NCBI GenBank assembly: GCA_050700835.1
Contig: JBOHDX010000005.1
Location: forward strand, 1 to 27,280
DNA from: JBOHDX01 sp050700835
GTDB taxonomy: Bacteria; Actinomycetota; Actinomycetes; Propionibacteriales; Nocardioidaceae
Direction of reading: 5' to 3'
DNA length: 27,280 nucleotides
Part shown: piece after piece, positions 7,456 to 16,126 of the stretch
Position numbering within the stretch: position 1 is the first letter of the stretch
Layout: every line of letters starts with the position of its first letter
Translations under genes and position numbers: made by a program
The notes under the pieces: generated by a model
Databases searched by the model: none
What the model was told of the DNA's origin: nothing
The model's input: only the letters and a program-made list of their open reading frames with translations

Positions 7456-8502
7456 TTAGGGCGAGAGGCGGGACTCGAACAATCGGCGGACCGCCGCGTT
7501 GTCCCGGACCAGCTGCAGCGCGAAGTCGGCGTGACCGGGGACGTAGCCGTTGCCGATCAGCATCGTCACGTCCGCGGCCAGACCCTCGGCCCCCAGCGCC
7601 GCGGCGCTGAACGACGTGGCCATCGAGAAGAAGATCACGGTCCCGCCATCGGCCGTGCACAGGATCGCGCCACCCTCACAACCGGGTACGTCCACGCACA
7701 CGACGGTGACCTCGGCCGGTCCACCGGCCCGCGTGACGGCCGACGACAAACCCACCGGGTCCCGCGCGTCGGCCAGGGCGACCACGTCGGCGAGCCCGGC
7801 GCCGTCCAGCATGCGCGCCTCGTGCTGAACCGGCACCACTGCGATCAGGCGACCCGCCCCGGAGGCTGCGGCGGCCGCGAGCGAGAGCGAGCCGCTCTTG
7901 CCGGCGGCGCCGATCACGCACACGGTCGGGGTCGACCCCCTGGCGACGTAGCCCTGCACCACCCGCGCCGTCAGCGCCGGGGCTCCGCACACGTCCATCA
8001 CCGACAGGGACAGCTCGCTGGCCAGGTCGTCGGGCAGCCGGGCGGCGATGCTGCGCCCGAACAAGATCGCCTGACCGCCACACGGCACCTGCTCGCTGGT
8101 GCCGTCCCAGTCGGCCAGGTCATCGTCGATCACCAGGGGCGTCAGCGTGAGCGACACCAGCGTGGCGATCCGGTCACCGACGACGAGTCCGAGCGGTGAC
8201 TTCGGCCCCACCTCGGAGACCGTGCCGACGAGCATGCCGCCAGACCCGGTGACCGGGTTGTGCATCTTGCCCCGCGCGCGCACGATCGCCAGCACCTCGG
8301 CGCGGACCGCCGCCCCGTCGCCGCCGTGCTTGGCGTGCAGCTGGCGGAAGCTGGCCGCGTCGAGGTTGAGCCGCTCGACGCTGATGCGTACCTCGTCGGG
8401 TCGAAGCGGGCCACCGGTGTCGAGGCGCTGCGCTGCCTGCGGGAGCACGCAGCTCGGCTCGATGACGCGAGGAAGCCCCAGGGCGACGACAGCAGCATCC
8501 AT
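7456..8502 (-). CDS. kdd: L-erythro-3,5-diaminohexanoate dehydrogenase
   Basis: Kdd oxidises and deaminates 3,5-diaminohexanoate to 5-amino-3-oxohexanoate with NAD(P), the step after lysine 5,6-aminomutase. The product has 348 residues, matching the usual length of about 350. N-terminal blocks typical of the family include RPDEVRISVERLNLDAASF and RGKMHNPVTGSGGMLVG; the latter is a hallmark of Kdd. A Rossmann nucleotide-binding motif GAAGKSG lies at residues 198-204 (TVCVIGAAGKSGSLSLA). The C-terminal block GGTVIFFSMATSF and the LIGNGYVPGHADFALQL segment also fit. The ATG at 8502 gives a normal N-terminus, while an in-frame GTG at 8532 would add ten residues. Its presence with kamD, kamE and kal supports a lysine pathway. 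It is separated from them by the repeat cluster and an amidohydrolase gene. Confidence 0.9.
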   Translation of the reverse strand: MDAAVVALGLPRVIEPSCVLPQAAQRLDTGGPLRPDEVRISVERLNLDAASFRQLHAKHGGDGAAVRAEVLAIVRARGKMHNPVTGSGGMLVGTVSEVGPKSPLGLVVGDRIATLVSLTLTPLVIDDDLADWDGTSEQVPCGGQAILFGRSIAARLPDDLASELSLSVMDVCGAPALTARVVQGYVARGSTPTVCVIGAAGKSGSLSLAAAAASGAGRLIAVVPVQHEARMLDGAGLADVVALADARDPVGLSSAVTRAGGPAEVTVVCVDVPGCEGGAILCTADGGTVIFFSMATSFSAAALGAEGLAADVTMLIGNGYVPGHADFALQLVRDNAAVRRLFESRLSP

Positions 8503-8558
8503 CCGGCGTACCCCACGATTCCTTGTGCTCACGACTCGGTCCCCGTGCCCGCCACGGC

Positions 8559-9587
8559 TCAGCTTGACGACGCCGCCGTCTGCGCCTTGCGCCACGTCGA
8601 GATCTCCGCCGTGGCCGGCGGCATCCGCAGCCGCCGCAGCGTACCGGTCAGGCTCCGCGCATTGAGCACGTCGCCCGCCGCGTTGCGGAATCCGGCCGCT
8701 CCCAGCGCGGTCTGCCCGTTCGACGAGGCGAAGTACCTCACCAGCTGCTGGGCCACGGCAGCCGCGGTCGGGCCGGTGTCCGTGCGCACCACGACGGGAT
8801 AGTCGAGGAACACGGTCCCATCGGCCGGTACGGTGACGTCGAGCTGCCAGGACGCGTGACGCGTCGACACCGCGATGTACTGCTGCTCGGGGATGGGGAT
8901 CACGAGAGCGTTGCGGCTGTAGACCACGGCCCTGCCGAGCAGCTCCACCGCGTCCGGTACGAATCGGAACCTGGCGATCTGTGCGGCGATGACCCGGTCG
9001 ACCAGGCGTCGCCGACTGGTGGGCGATCCGTGCTCGTCGGCCAGTGCCCCGATCGTCATCCAACTGGCGGGATCCTGGACCGGGTCGGGCAGGACGAACC
9101 CGGCGCTCGACATCGCCTTGGTCCAGGTCGACGGCCGACCCCGGGCGCTGCGGTGGGAACGCACCACCACGACCGGCGTCGACGCGGCCGAGCCCAGCAC
9201 GCGCACCGTCGAGGACCCGGCGGGCAGCTGTTCGCGGCTCTGGAGGATCCACACGGTGGAGCCACCAGCGGCCTGGCCGGCCATCTGGGCGACGGCGGAC
9301 GATGCGTCGAGACCGAGGACGTCGAGAGTGAGACAGCCGCGGTCGCTGACGCCGGCGGGCGTGCCCATCGTCCGCACGGCCCGACTGGTGAGGGGGACCA
9401 GCTCGTTCGGGACAGCGACGACGACCTGCGCCGACTTCGCGCACGCCGCCTGCGCGGCATCGTTGCGGAGATTGCGGACCACGACAGCACCGACGACCAG
9501 AGCGAGGACGACGACCACCACGCCGACGACCACCCGACCAGGCCGATGGCCTCCCCTCGACGGCACGCTGAGGTGCCGACCGGACAT
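8559..9587 (-). CDS. Membrane-anchored, substrate-binding-like protein
   Basis: The 342-residue product has a basic N-terminus and then one membrane segment at residues about 19-38 (VVVGVVVVVLALVVGAVVV). The rest should face outside. The outer part reads like a type 2 periplasmic-binding fold (SBP_bac_11-like): first strand SAQVVVAVPNELVPLTSRAV, a central STWTKAMSSAGFVLPDPVQDPASW block, and a C-terminal segment TAAAVAQQLVRYFASSNGQTALGAAGFR of the kind that closes such domains. Similar domains occur as the N-terminal half of actinobacterial VWA-containing proteins; here no VWA domain follows. The ATG at 9587 has a strong GGGAGGT ribosome site; the open frame continues upstream without a plausible start. 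Transport of lysine is possible from context, but no permease or ATPase gene is nearby, so it could instead be a sensor or assembly factor. Confidence 0.65.
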   Translation of the reverse strand: MSGRHLSVPSRGGHRPGRVVVGVVVVVLALVVGAVVVRNLRNDAAQAACAKSAQVVVAVPNELVPLTSRAVRTMGTPAGVSDRGCLTLDVLGLDASSAVAQMAGQAAGGSTVWILQSREQLPAGSSTVRVLGSAASTPVVVVRSHRSARGRPSTWTKAMSSAGFVLPDPVQDPASWMTIGALADEHGSPTSRRRLVDRVIAAQIARFRFVPDAVELLGRAVVYSRNALVIPIPEQQYIAVSTRHASWQLDVTVPADGTVFLDYPVVVRTDTGPTAAAVAQQLVRYFASSNGQTALGAAGFRNAAGDVLNARSLTGTLRRLRMPPATAEISTWRKAQTAASSS

Positions 9588-9627
9588 CAGACCTCCCGAC
9601 CCCGGGACCGGGTTCAGGCTACAACCG

Positions 9628-10068
9628 TCACACCGCCGGCGGGCGCTTCTCATACGGTGTCGACAACACAATCGTGGTACGGGTCGAGACGTTGGCCGCG
9701 GCGCGCACTCGCGCCAGTAGATCCTCCAGGGCCACCGGGGTCGCGACCCGCACCAGCAGGATGTAGCTCTCCTGCCCGGCGACCGAGTAGCAGGCCTCGA
9801 TCTCCGGCAGCGCTGACAGCCGGTCGGACGAGTCGTCCGGCTGACTAGGGTCGATCGGGCGGATCGAGATGAACGCGGTCAGCGGCAGACCCACCGCCTC
9901 GTGGTCGACCTCGGCGGCGTACCCGCGGATCACTCCGCGCGCCTCGAGCCGGCGTACGCGCTGATGCACGGCCGACGTGGACAGGCCGGTGGCCTTGCCC
10001 AGATCGGTGAACGACTGCCGGCCGTCCTGGGTGAGCAGCCGCAGGATCGCACGGTCGATGTCTTCCAC
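9628..10068 (-). CDS. Lrp/AsnC-family transcriptional regulator
   Basis: The product has about 146 residues. An N-terminal winged helix-turn-helix covers residues about 1-50 (VEDIDRAILRLLTQDGR, then LGKATGLSTSAVHQRVRRLE with GVIRGY). A C-terminal RAM ligand-binding domain follows (ALPEIEACYSVAGQESYILLVRV). Proteins of this family sense amino acids and form octamers that wrap promoter DNA. The gene lies upstream of and in the same direction as the lysine genes, which makes it a good candidate regulator of them with lysine or an intermediate as effector; that is inference. The GTG at 10068 is favoured because TAGGGT sits exactly 7 nt upstream, as for a leaderless transcript. A GTG at 10077 would add three residues but overlaps that box. 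Confidence 0.88.
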   Translation of the reverse strand: MEDIDRAILRLLTQDGRQSFTDLGKATGLSTSAVHQRVRRLEARGVIRGYAAEVDHEAVGLPLTAFISIRPIDPSQPDDSSDRLSALPEIEACYSVAGQESYILLVRVATPVALEDLLARVRAAANVSTRTTIVLSTPYEKRPPAV

Positions 10069-10075
10069 GGGCGAC

Positions 10076-10081
10076 ACCCTA
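10076..10081 (-). promoter_or_regulatory. Candidate -10 box for leaderless lrp-like gene
   Basis: TAGGGT on the minus strand ends 7 nt before the GTG at 10068. This is the spacing seen in actinobacterial leaderless transcripts, and it is in the 54-bp gap after the M24 peptidase gene. There is no clear -35 box. Confidence 0.35.
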
Positions 10082-10122
10082 GCGGCGGGAGTGGCTGAGC
10101 CCGCGCTGATCGGCCGGGCCGT

Positions 10123-11232
10123 TCAGCCGCTCAGGACCGCCAGCTCACGAGGTGACCGGTTGAGCCGCTCCACCCCGTCCCCGGTGCACACCACGATGTC
10201 CTCGATCCGGGCGCCGTGCCGGCCCTCGAGGTAGATGCCCGGCTCGATCGAGAACGCCATGCCCTGCTCGAGCAGCAGCGAGTTGCCCTCCACGATGTAG
10301 GGCTCCTCGTGGGTCTGCAGGCCGATGCCGTGACCGGTCCGGTGGATGAACCGGTCGCCGTAGCCGGCCTCGGTGATGATCCGGCGGCCGACCGCGTCCA
10401 CCGACTCCGCGGTGACGCCGGGCCGGGCGTACTCGCACTGGGCCCGCTGGGCCTGCAGCAGGACCGCGTAGTAGGCGGCGAAGTCCGGCGGCGGCTCGCC
10501 CCCGGCGACGTAGGTGCGGGTGGAGTCCGAGCGGTAGCCGGACGTGACGCTGCCTCCGATGTCGATCACGACGGGGTCACCGGCCTCGATCACTCGGTCG
10601 GACAGGTCGTGGTGCGGCGAGGCACCGTTGGGTCCGGAGCCGACGATGACGAAGTCGACCGTTGCGTGGCCCTCCTCGAGGATCGCGTCGGCGATGTCGG
10701 CGCCGACCTGGCGTTCGGTACGCCCGGGTCGCAGCCACCCCCCCATCCGGCGGTGCACCCGGTCGATCGCGGCGCCGGCCTCCCGCAAGGCCGCCACCTC
10801 GTGCTCGGACTTGCGCATCCGCAGCCGGTTGAGGACGCCGCCGGCCAGCGTTTGGCGCATCTGCGGCATCGCGTCGCGGAAGGCCAAGACCTTCTCCGCC
10901 CACATGTGGTCGTCCAGGCCGACGACGCCCTTGGCCGGAAGCATGGAGGCGACCAGGGAGTACGGGTCGTCGGTCTCGTGCCAGGCGACCACGGAGATGC
11001 CGAGGTCTCCGACCGGAGATGCCAGCGCCGCGGAGCGCTCGAGCGCCGGCACGACGAGGGTGGGATCACCGTCGGCGGTCACCACCAGGCAGGTCAGCCG
11101 CTCGAGCGGCAACGCCTGGTAGCCGGTCAGGTAGCGAAGGTCGGCGCCAGGTGAGACCAGCAGCGCGTCCACCTCAGCAGCACTGGTGGCTGAACAGGCA
11201 CGGTCGAGTCGGGAACGAACGTCATCGGTCAC
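10123..11232 (-). CDS. M24 family Xaa-Pro peptidase (prolidase-like)
   Basis: The 369-residue product has the two-part layout of Xaa-Pro dipeptidases and aminopeptidases P: an N-terminal creatinase-like domain (residues 1 to about 135, with the DLRYLTGYQAL block) and a C-terminal pita-bread domain. All five metal ligands are visible: D224 (VVIDIGG), D236 (RSDSTRTY), H301 (HRTGHGIGLQTHEEP), E330 (FSIEPGIY) and E344 (ARIEDIVV). An active di-metal (Mn or Co) enzyme that cleaves X-Pro bonds is therefore expected in the cytoplasm. The start is GTG at 11232. It is the first gene of the minus-strand run that leads into the regulator and lysine genes, 54 bp ahead of the regulator. Whether it shares their transcript cannot be told. 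Small dipeptide recycling to amino acids would fit with amino-acid catabolism. Confidence 0.9.
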   Translation of the reverse strand: MTDDVRSRLDRACSATSAAEVDALLVSPGADLRYLTGYQALPLERLTCLVVTADGDPTLVVPALERSAALASPVGDLGISVVAWHETDDPYSLVASMLPAKGVVGLDDHMWAEKVLAFRDAMPQMRQTLAGGVLNRLRMRKSEHEVAALREAGAAIDRVHRRMGGWLRPGRTERQVGADIADAILEEGHATVDFVIVGSGPNGASPHHDLSDRVIEAGDPVVIDIGGSVTSGYRSDSTRTYVAGGEPPPDFAAYYAVLLQAQRAQCEYARPGVTAESVDAVGRRIITEAGYGDRFIHRTGHGIGLQTHEEPYIVEGNSLLLEQGMAFSIEPGIYLEGRHGARIEDIVVCTGDGVERLNRSPRELAVLSG

Positions 11233-11276
11233 GCCCGCAGCCTACGGGTCGGAACACCGGTGAGCGGGTGGCTGGG

Positions 11277-11296
11277 CGCTGGCGGCGGAGCCAGCG
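11277..11296 (-). terminator. Possible terminator hairpin downstream of the phosphoesterase gene
   Basis: Arms CGCTGGC and GCCAGCG (7 bp) enclose a 6-nt loop, about 40 nt past the stop of the minus-strand phosphoesterase gene. No T-tract follows. It lies before the peptidase gene start, so it may insulate the two. Confidence 0.35.
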
Positions 11297-11335
11297 GTAC
11301 GCGCTGTCCCGACCTGGCCCGAACCGCCCTGACGG

Positions 11336-12304
11336 TCAGTGCGGCACCCCGAACGCCCGCAGGATGTCGGGGCGCCGGTGCGCCTTACGCAGCGGCGCGC
11401 GGTGGACGAGGCGGGACACCGTGGCCGACAGGGCCAGGTGCGACAGCCGCCGGCGCACGACGACGTGGCGGACCGAGGGCGTGATCAGCACGGTCAGGAC
11501 CTGGTTGGCCGACGAGTGGTTGCCGTCCTCGTCGAAGGTGACCAGGATCGCCAGCCGCCCGGCCCGGTAGTCGGGGCCACGCTTGATCTGGATCAGCCAA
11601 TGCCTCAGCCACGTGTCGGCGCTCGCGAGTGAGGCGCTGTGCGCGTCGTGGAGCACGTTCGGGACCAGCAGCCCGAACGCCGGCAGCCGCCCGGACCTGA
11701 CGGCGTTGTGCAGAGGACCCCGTGCGGTGCTGCCGGCGGGTATGTCGTGGCGCAGACAGCCCCGCCGCTCTCCTGCGGAGACGAAATAGGTCCACGGGTT
11801 GTGCCGCACCGCGTACGGGCCCGCGTTGAACTGCTGACAGCGGCGGGTCATGCTCTCGGCGTACGTCACCGCGCGGCGGCGCGACGCCAGCACCTGCCCG
11901 AACACCGATCGGCCCCGCAGGTGGTGTGCCTGCGGGTTGTTGTCGTCCTGGATGCCGAAGGTCGAGCCGCCGGCGATGGACAGGTAGTTGGGCAGCGACG
12001 GGTGGGAGAGGGCGAAGTAGCGCGCGGCGCGACCGTAGATCCTCGCCTCCAGTCGTAGATAGCGCATGCCAGCCAGCGCGGAGCGCGCACCGTGGTTCTC
12101 CTCCAGAACCACCAGGAGCTTCGTCACCCGCCGCGGTGTTCGTGCCACCGTCGGCGTGCTCTCTGTGCCGGTGGACTGCGTGCCGGTGGAGTGGAGAGCG
12201 GTGGTCTGTGTTGTGGCGGTGGACGGCTGGTCGGCCGCGCCCGACCCGCAGGCGGCCAGTCCGAGAGCTAACGAGACGAAGGGAACGACTGCTCGGAGTC
12301 TCAC
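11336..12304 (-). CDS. Phosphoesterase-family lipoprotein (acid phosphatase / PLC-like)
   Basis: From the GTG at 12304 the product has about 322 residues and begins with a lipoprotein signal: VRLRAVVPFVSLALG, then lipobox LAAC, with the following Thr/Ser-rich linker (about residues 20-55) spanning the cell wall. The catalytic domain matches the phosphoesterase family that includes phospholipase C and acid phosphatases: VVLEENHGARS (the ExxH-type metal motif), the block SHPSLPNYLSIAGGSTFGIQDDNN and the later FDEDGNHSSANQV. Exported enzymes of this family remove phosphate from organic phosphates or phospholipids. A GTG at 12337 would add 11 residues ahead of the signal; neither start has a good ribosome site. 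The gene is divergent from the exonuclease gene with under 50 bp between the starts, so the promoters must overlap. Confidence 0.8.
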   Translation of the reverse strand: MRLRAVVPFVSLALGLAACGSGAADQPSTATTQTTALHSTGTQSTGTESTPTVARTPRRVTKLLVVLEENHGARSALAGMRYLRLEARIYGRAARYFALSHPSLPNYLSIAGGSTFGIQDDNNPQAHHLRGRSVFGQVLASRRRAVTYAESMTRRCQQFNAGPYAVRHNPWTYFVSAGERRGCLRHDIPAGSTARGPLHNAVRSGRLPAFGLLVPNVLHDAHSASLASADTWLRHWLIQIKRGPDYRAGRLAILVTFDEDGNHSSANQVLTVLITPSVRHVVVRRRLSHLALSATVSRLVHRAPLRKAHRRPDILRAFGVPH

Positions 12305-12351
12305 GCGGTCAGTGTGCCCCGGCAGGGCGCAGATCACGAGGCCGATCCGTC

Positions 12352-13299
12352 ATGGGGCAGGATTCCGTCGTGACCACCCCTGCTGCGGGACGCCTGCTCC
12401 TGCTCGACACCGCCTCCCTGTACTTCCGCGCCTTCTTCGGAATGCCCGACTCGTTGCGCGCCGCCGACGGGACTCCGGTGAACGCCGTGCGGGGACTGCT
12501 CGACTTCATCGCCCGCCTCGTCGCCGACTACCAGCCGGTCGCTCTGGCCGCGTGCTGGGACAACGACTGGCGGCCGCAGTGGCGCGTCGACCTGATCCCG
12601 TCCTACAAGGCGCACCGAGTCGTCGAGGAGGTTCCCGCGGGTCCCGACGTCGAGGAGACACCGGACCTGTTGTCGGTGCAGGTGCCGCTGATCGCCGGGG
12701 CCCTGGCTCTGCTCGGGATCACGGTGGTCGGCGCCGCGAGCTACGAGGCGGACGACATCATCGGGACGCTTGCGACCGGTTGGGATGGACCGGTCGAGAT
12801 CGTCACCGGCGACCGGGACCTGTTCCAGCTCGTCGACGACGACCGGGCGATCCGGGTGCTCTATATCGCCCGCGGTGTGGGGCGACACGAGCGGATCGAC
12901 GCGGCCGCGGTGCGGGAGCGCTACGGCGTGCAGCCAGCGCAGTACGCCGACTTCGCCACCCTGCGGGGCGACGCCTCGGACGGGCTGCCCGGCGTGGCAG
13001 GTGTCGGTGACAAGACCGCCGCGGCCCTGCTCGCCGCGTACGCCGACCTTGACGGCGTCCGCGCCGCCGCACAGGACCGTGCGTCGGCGATCAAGCCGGG
13101 GGTCAAGGTGCGGATCCGCGAGGCGTCCGACTACCTCGACGTCGCTCCGACGGTGGTGCGGGTGGCCACCGACATCGACCTCGGCTCCCCGGACTTGGCG
13201 ATCGGACCGGTGTCGGACGACTTCGTGACGTTCGCGCAGCGGTGGAACCTCGGCGGCAGCGCCGTCCGGGTCGTGGATGCCATCGCGGACCTCGAGTGA
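12352..13299 (+). CDS. 5'-3' exonuclease (DNA polymerase I-type 5' nuclease)
   Basis: The product (about 315 residues) is a stand-alone homologue of the 5' nuclease domain of DNA polymerase I, which removes RNA primers and flaps. The PIN-like metal site is visible: D19 in LLLLDTAS, E132/D134/D135 in YEADDIIGTLA, and D154/D156 in VTGDRDLFQL. The helix-3-turn-helix DNA-binding element follows (LRGDASDGLPGVAGVGDKTA, about 204-223, with D207 and D210). Such short proteins are common in actinobacteria alongside full-length Pol I. The ATG at 12352 is used, though the GTG at 12370 with AGGA 7 nt upstream is nearly as good. The gene converges on helY; the two stop codons are only 6 bp apart, so there is no room for a separate terminator. 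Confidence 0.9.
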   Translation: MGQDSVVTTPAAGRLLLLDTASLYFRAFFGMPDSLRAADGTPVNAVRGLLDFIARLVADYQPVALAACWDNDWRPQWRVDLIPSYKAHRVVEEVPAGPDVEETPDLLSVQVPLIAGALALLGITVVGAASYEADDIIGTLATGWDGPVEIVTGDRDLFQLVDDDRAIRVLYIARGVGRHERIDAAAVRERYGVQPAQYADFATLRGDASDGLPGVAGVGDKTAAALLAAYADLDGVRAAAQDRASAIKPGVKVRIREASDYLDVAPTVVRVATDIDLGSPDLAIGPVSDDFVTFAQRWNLGGSAVRVVDAIADLE

Positions 13300-13305
13300 G
13301 ACGGC

Positions 13306-16095
13306 TCAGGCGCTGACCGAGGAGTACGCCACGACGCCGCGGCGCAGCGACTCACCGGTCGCCCGGGCCACCGCTCGCAGGTCGGTGTCGCCGGCGGCGT
13401 CGGCGATCTGGTCGACCACGTCCAGCAGCTGCTTGACCCAGCGGACGAAGTCGCCGGCGGCGATGTCGGCGTCGGTGAGCACGCTGTCGAGCGAGGCGCC
13501 GGCAGCCCAACGGTACGCCGCCCAGGCGAAGCCGAAGTCGGGGGTTCGCAGGAACGAGACCCGGTGGTCGCGCTCGACCGCCTCCAGCCCGGACCAGATC
13601 GCCGTCATCGCCGCGACCACCCCGCCCACCGGGCCGCGCGGCAGCTGCGGGGCACCGGCGTCCTCGGGGTTGCGCGACTCGTACACCAGACCACTGATGC
13701 AGGCCGCGAGCTCCGGCGGGGTCAGCCCTTGCCACGTGTCGAGGCGCAGGCACTCGGCGGCCACCAGGTCCAGCTCGGTGTAGAGGCGCTGCAGTCGCTG
13801 CCCGTCGGCCGTCACCGTGTCGCCGTCGAGGTAGTGCAGCGCGTCCAGCACCTCGCAGATGCGGTCGAACTCGCGGGCGATGCTGTTGGTGCGCTGCTCG
13901 ATCCGGCGCCTCAGGTTGACGGCGTCCAGCTCCAGCTTCTGGTGGCGCTCCGCCCATCGGGCGTGGTCCTCCCGGTCCGCGCACGCGTGGCACGGGTGGG
14001 CACGGATCTGCGCGCGGAGCCGGGTGACCTGCTCATCGTCGGCACCGGGCGCGTGGTCGCGCCGACCGGATGGCCGACCGGGTGACGTGGGCGGCGGGTC
14101 GAACCCCTGGGTGCGGCTGCGCAACGCCGAGGCAAGGTCGCGCCTCGCCGTCGCGCTTCTGGCGTTGAACGTCCGTGGCACGCGCAACGTGGTGAACGCC
14201 TCCACCGGGGTCGGGAAGTCGCTCATCGACAGCCTCTTCGCGTGCCGTTCGAGAGTGAGAACCAGCGGACGTGGGCTGTCCCGGTCACTGCGGGTGCCCG
14301 GGTCGATCACCACCGCGATCCCGGCGAAGCGTCCGGCGGGCACCAGGATCACATCCCCGGGCCGCAGCGCGTCCAGAGACTCGACCACCGAGTCGCGTCG
14401 GTCGTGGCGCCGCGACCGTGCGAGGTATGCCTCGCGCTCGGACAGCGCACTGCGGAGCCGGGCGTACTCCATGAAGTCGCCGAGGTGACAGGTCATGGCG
14501 TCGGCGTAGCCGTCGAGCGCCTCCTCGGTGCGCCGCAGCTGGGCGGCCAGCCCCACCACGGCCCGGTCGGCCTGGAACTGCGCGAACGACGTCTCGAGCA
14601 GCTCGCGGGCCCGCTCCCGCCCGAACTGCCGTACCAGGTTGACCGCCATGTTGTACGACGGGCGAAACGACGAGCGCAGCGGATAGGTCCGCGTCGACGC
14701 CAGACCCGCCACCTGCTTGGGATCGAGCCCTGGTTGCCACAGCACAACACCGTGGCCCTCGATGTCGATGCCTCGGCGCCCCGCGCGGCCGGTCAGCTGG
14801 GTGTACTCCCCCGGTGTGATGTCGGCGTGCGTCTCGCCGTTCCACTTGCTCAACCGCTCGATCACCACCGAGCGAGCCGGCATGTTGATGCCGAGGGCCA
14901 GCGTCTCGGTGGCGAACACGACCTTGAGCAGTCCGCGGCTGAACAGCTCCTCGACGCACTCCTTGAACGTGGGCAGGAGCCCTGCGTGGTGGGCAGCGAC
15001 ACCGCGTGAGAGCGCTTCCGCAAACTCGTGGTAGCCGAGGATCCGCAGGTCCTCGTCGGGGATGGCAGCGCAGTGGTCGTCGACGAAGTCGCGGATCTCG
15101 TGGTCTTCGTCGGCAGTGGTGAGTCGCAGGTTGGTGCGGAGGCATTGTTCGACGGCGGCGGCGCAACCGGCTCGGCTGAAGATGAACACGATGGCCGGCA
15201 GCAACCCGGCGCCGTCGAGGCGTTCGACCACGTCGACCCGGCTCGGGGTGTACGCCCGGCCCCGCTGCCGGTGAGCGGCATAGCTCTGTCCGCGGCCCGG
15301 ACGACGGCCGCCCTGCCGGGCTCCGCGCCCGATCCTGGTCGCCGCCAGGTCGTCGCGGGCGATGCGTTCGAGCTCGGGGTTGACGCGGGTCGTCGCCGCC
15401 GAGACCGCGCCAGGATGCTGCTCCTGGGCGAACAAGTCGTACATCCGCCGGCCGACGAGGACGTGCTGGAACAACGGCACCGGACGGCGTTCCTCGACGA
15501 CGGTGACCGTGTTGCCCCGGACCTCCGACAGCCACTCGCCGAACTCCTCCGCGTTGGACACCGTGGCCGACAGCGACACGAGGGCGACCGACTCGGGCAG
15601 GTGGATGATGACCTCTTCCCAGACGGCGCCGCGGAACCGGTCGGCCAGATAGTGCACCTCGTCCATCACGACGTAGCCGAGACCGGTGAGCGTGCCGGAG
15701 CCGGCGTACAGCATGTTGCGGAGAACCTCGGTAGTCATCACGACCACCGGCGCGTCGCCGTTGACGGTGTTGTCCCCGGTCAGGAGTCCGACGTTGTCGG
15801 GTCCGTGCCGGCGGACGAGGTCGGCGTACTTCTGGTTGGACAGCGCCTTGATCGGCGTGGTGTAGAAGCACTTGTTGCCCCGCTGGAGCGCCAGGTGCAC
15901 GGCGAACTCGCCGACCACCGTCTTGCCCGAACCGGTGGGTGCGGCGACCAGGACACCGTGGCCGTCCTCGAGCGCACGGCAGGCGTCCACCTGGAACGGG
16001 TCGAGGGTGAAGTCGTAGCCCCCGGCGAACGCCGCGAAGGCGGGATGAGTCTGGTCCGCCTTCAAGCGTTGGTACCGCTTCGCCGGGGGGATCAT
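13306..16095 (-). CDS. helY: Ski2/Mtr4-like DExH RNA helicase
   Basis: The 929-residue product is a HelY-type superfamily 2 helicase of the Ski2/Mtr4 group typical of actinobacteria, thought to unwind structured RNA for decay or processing. Motifs in order: Q-like region DFTLDPFQVDACRAL, Walker A APTGSGKT (52-59), TPIKALSNQ (Ia), DEVH (146-149), SLSATVSN (III), then in the second RecA domain ATETLALGINMPAR (V) and QLTGRAGRRGID (VI). The remainder holds the helical ratchet and a C-terminal DSH-like domain. A CxxC...-type cluster (HPCHACADREDHARW) near residue 720 may be a zinc-binding or arch element. The ATG at 16095 is chosen because upstream codons overlap the neighbouring kinase gene and look non-native. 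It follows that gene by 31 bp, likely as one transcript. Confidence 0.93.
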   Translation of the reverse strand: MIPPAKRYQRLKADQTHPAFAAFAGGYDFTLDPFQVDACRALEDGHGVLVAAPTGSGKTVVGEFAVHLALQRGNKCFYTTPIKALSNQKYADLVRRHGPDNVGLLTGDNTVNGDAPVVVMTTEVLRNMLYAGSGTLTGLGYVVMDEVHYLADRFRGAVWEEVIIHLPESVALVSLSATVSNAEEFGEWLSEVRGNTVTVVEERRPVPLFQHVLVGRRMYDLFAQEQHPGAVSAATTRVNPELERIARDDLAATRIGRGARQGGRRPGRGQSYAAHRQRGRAYTPSRVDVVERLDGAGLLPAIVFIFSRAGCAAAVEQCLRTNLRLTTADEDHEIRDFVDDHCAAIPDEDLRILGYHEFAEALSRGVAAHHAGLLPTFKECVEELFSRGLLKVVFATETLALGINMPARSVVIERLSKWNGETHADITPGEYTQLTGRAGRRGIDIEGHGVVLWQPGLDPKQVAGLASTRTYPLRSSFRPSYNMAVNLVRQFGRERARELLETSFAQFQADRAVVGLAAQLRRTEEALDGYADAMTCHLGDFMEYARLRSALSEREAYLARSRRHDRRDSVVESLDALRPGDVILVPAGRFAGIAVVIDPGTRSDRDSPRPLVLTLERHAKRLSMSDFPTPVEAFTTLRVPRTFNARSATARRDLASALRSRTQGFDPPPTSPGRPSGRRDHAPGADDEQVTRLRAQIRAHPCHACADREDHARWAERHQKLELDAVNLRRRIEQRTNSIAREFDRICEVLDALHYLDGDTVTADGQRLQRLYTELDLVAAECLRLDTWQGLTPPELAACISGLVYESRNPEDAGAPQLPRGPVGGVVAAMTAIWSGLEAVERDHRVSFLRTPDFGFAWAAYRWAAGASLDSVLTDADIAAGDFVRWVKQLLDVVDQIADAAGDTDLRAVARATGESLRRGVVAYSSVSA

Positions 16096-16126
16096 GCCCG
16101 CCAGCGTACGGTCAGGGCGAGTTCGG

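Noticed and set aside
7456..9444. One 662-codon minus-strand frame covering kdd and the upstream gene
   Set aside because: Only the part up to 8502 encodes a recognisable protein (Kdd). The upstream part is a shadow frame, and the binding-like protein uses another frame with its own ribosome site.
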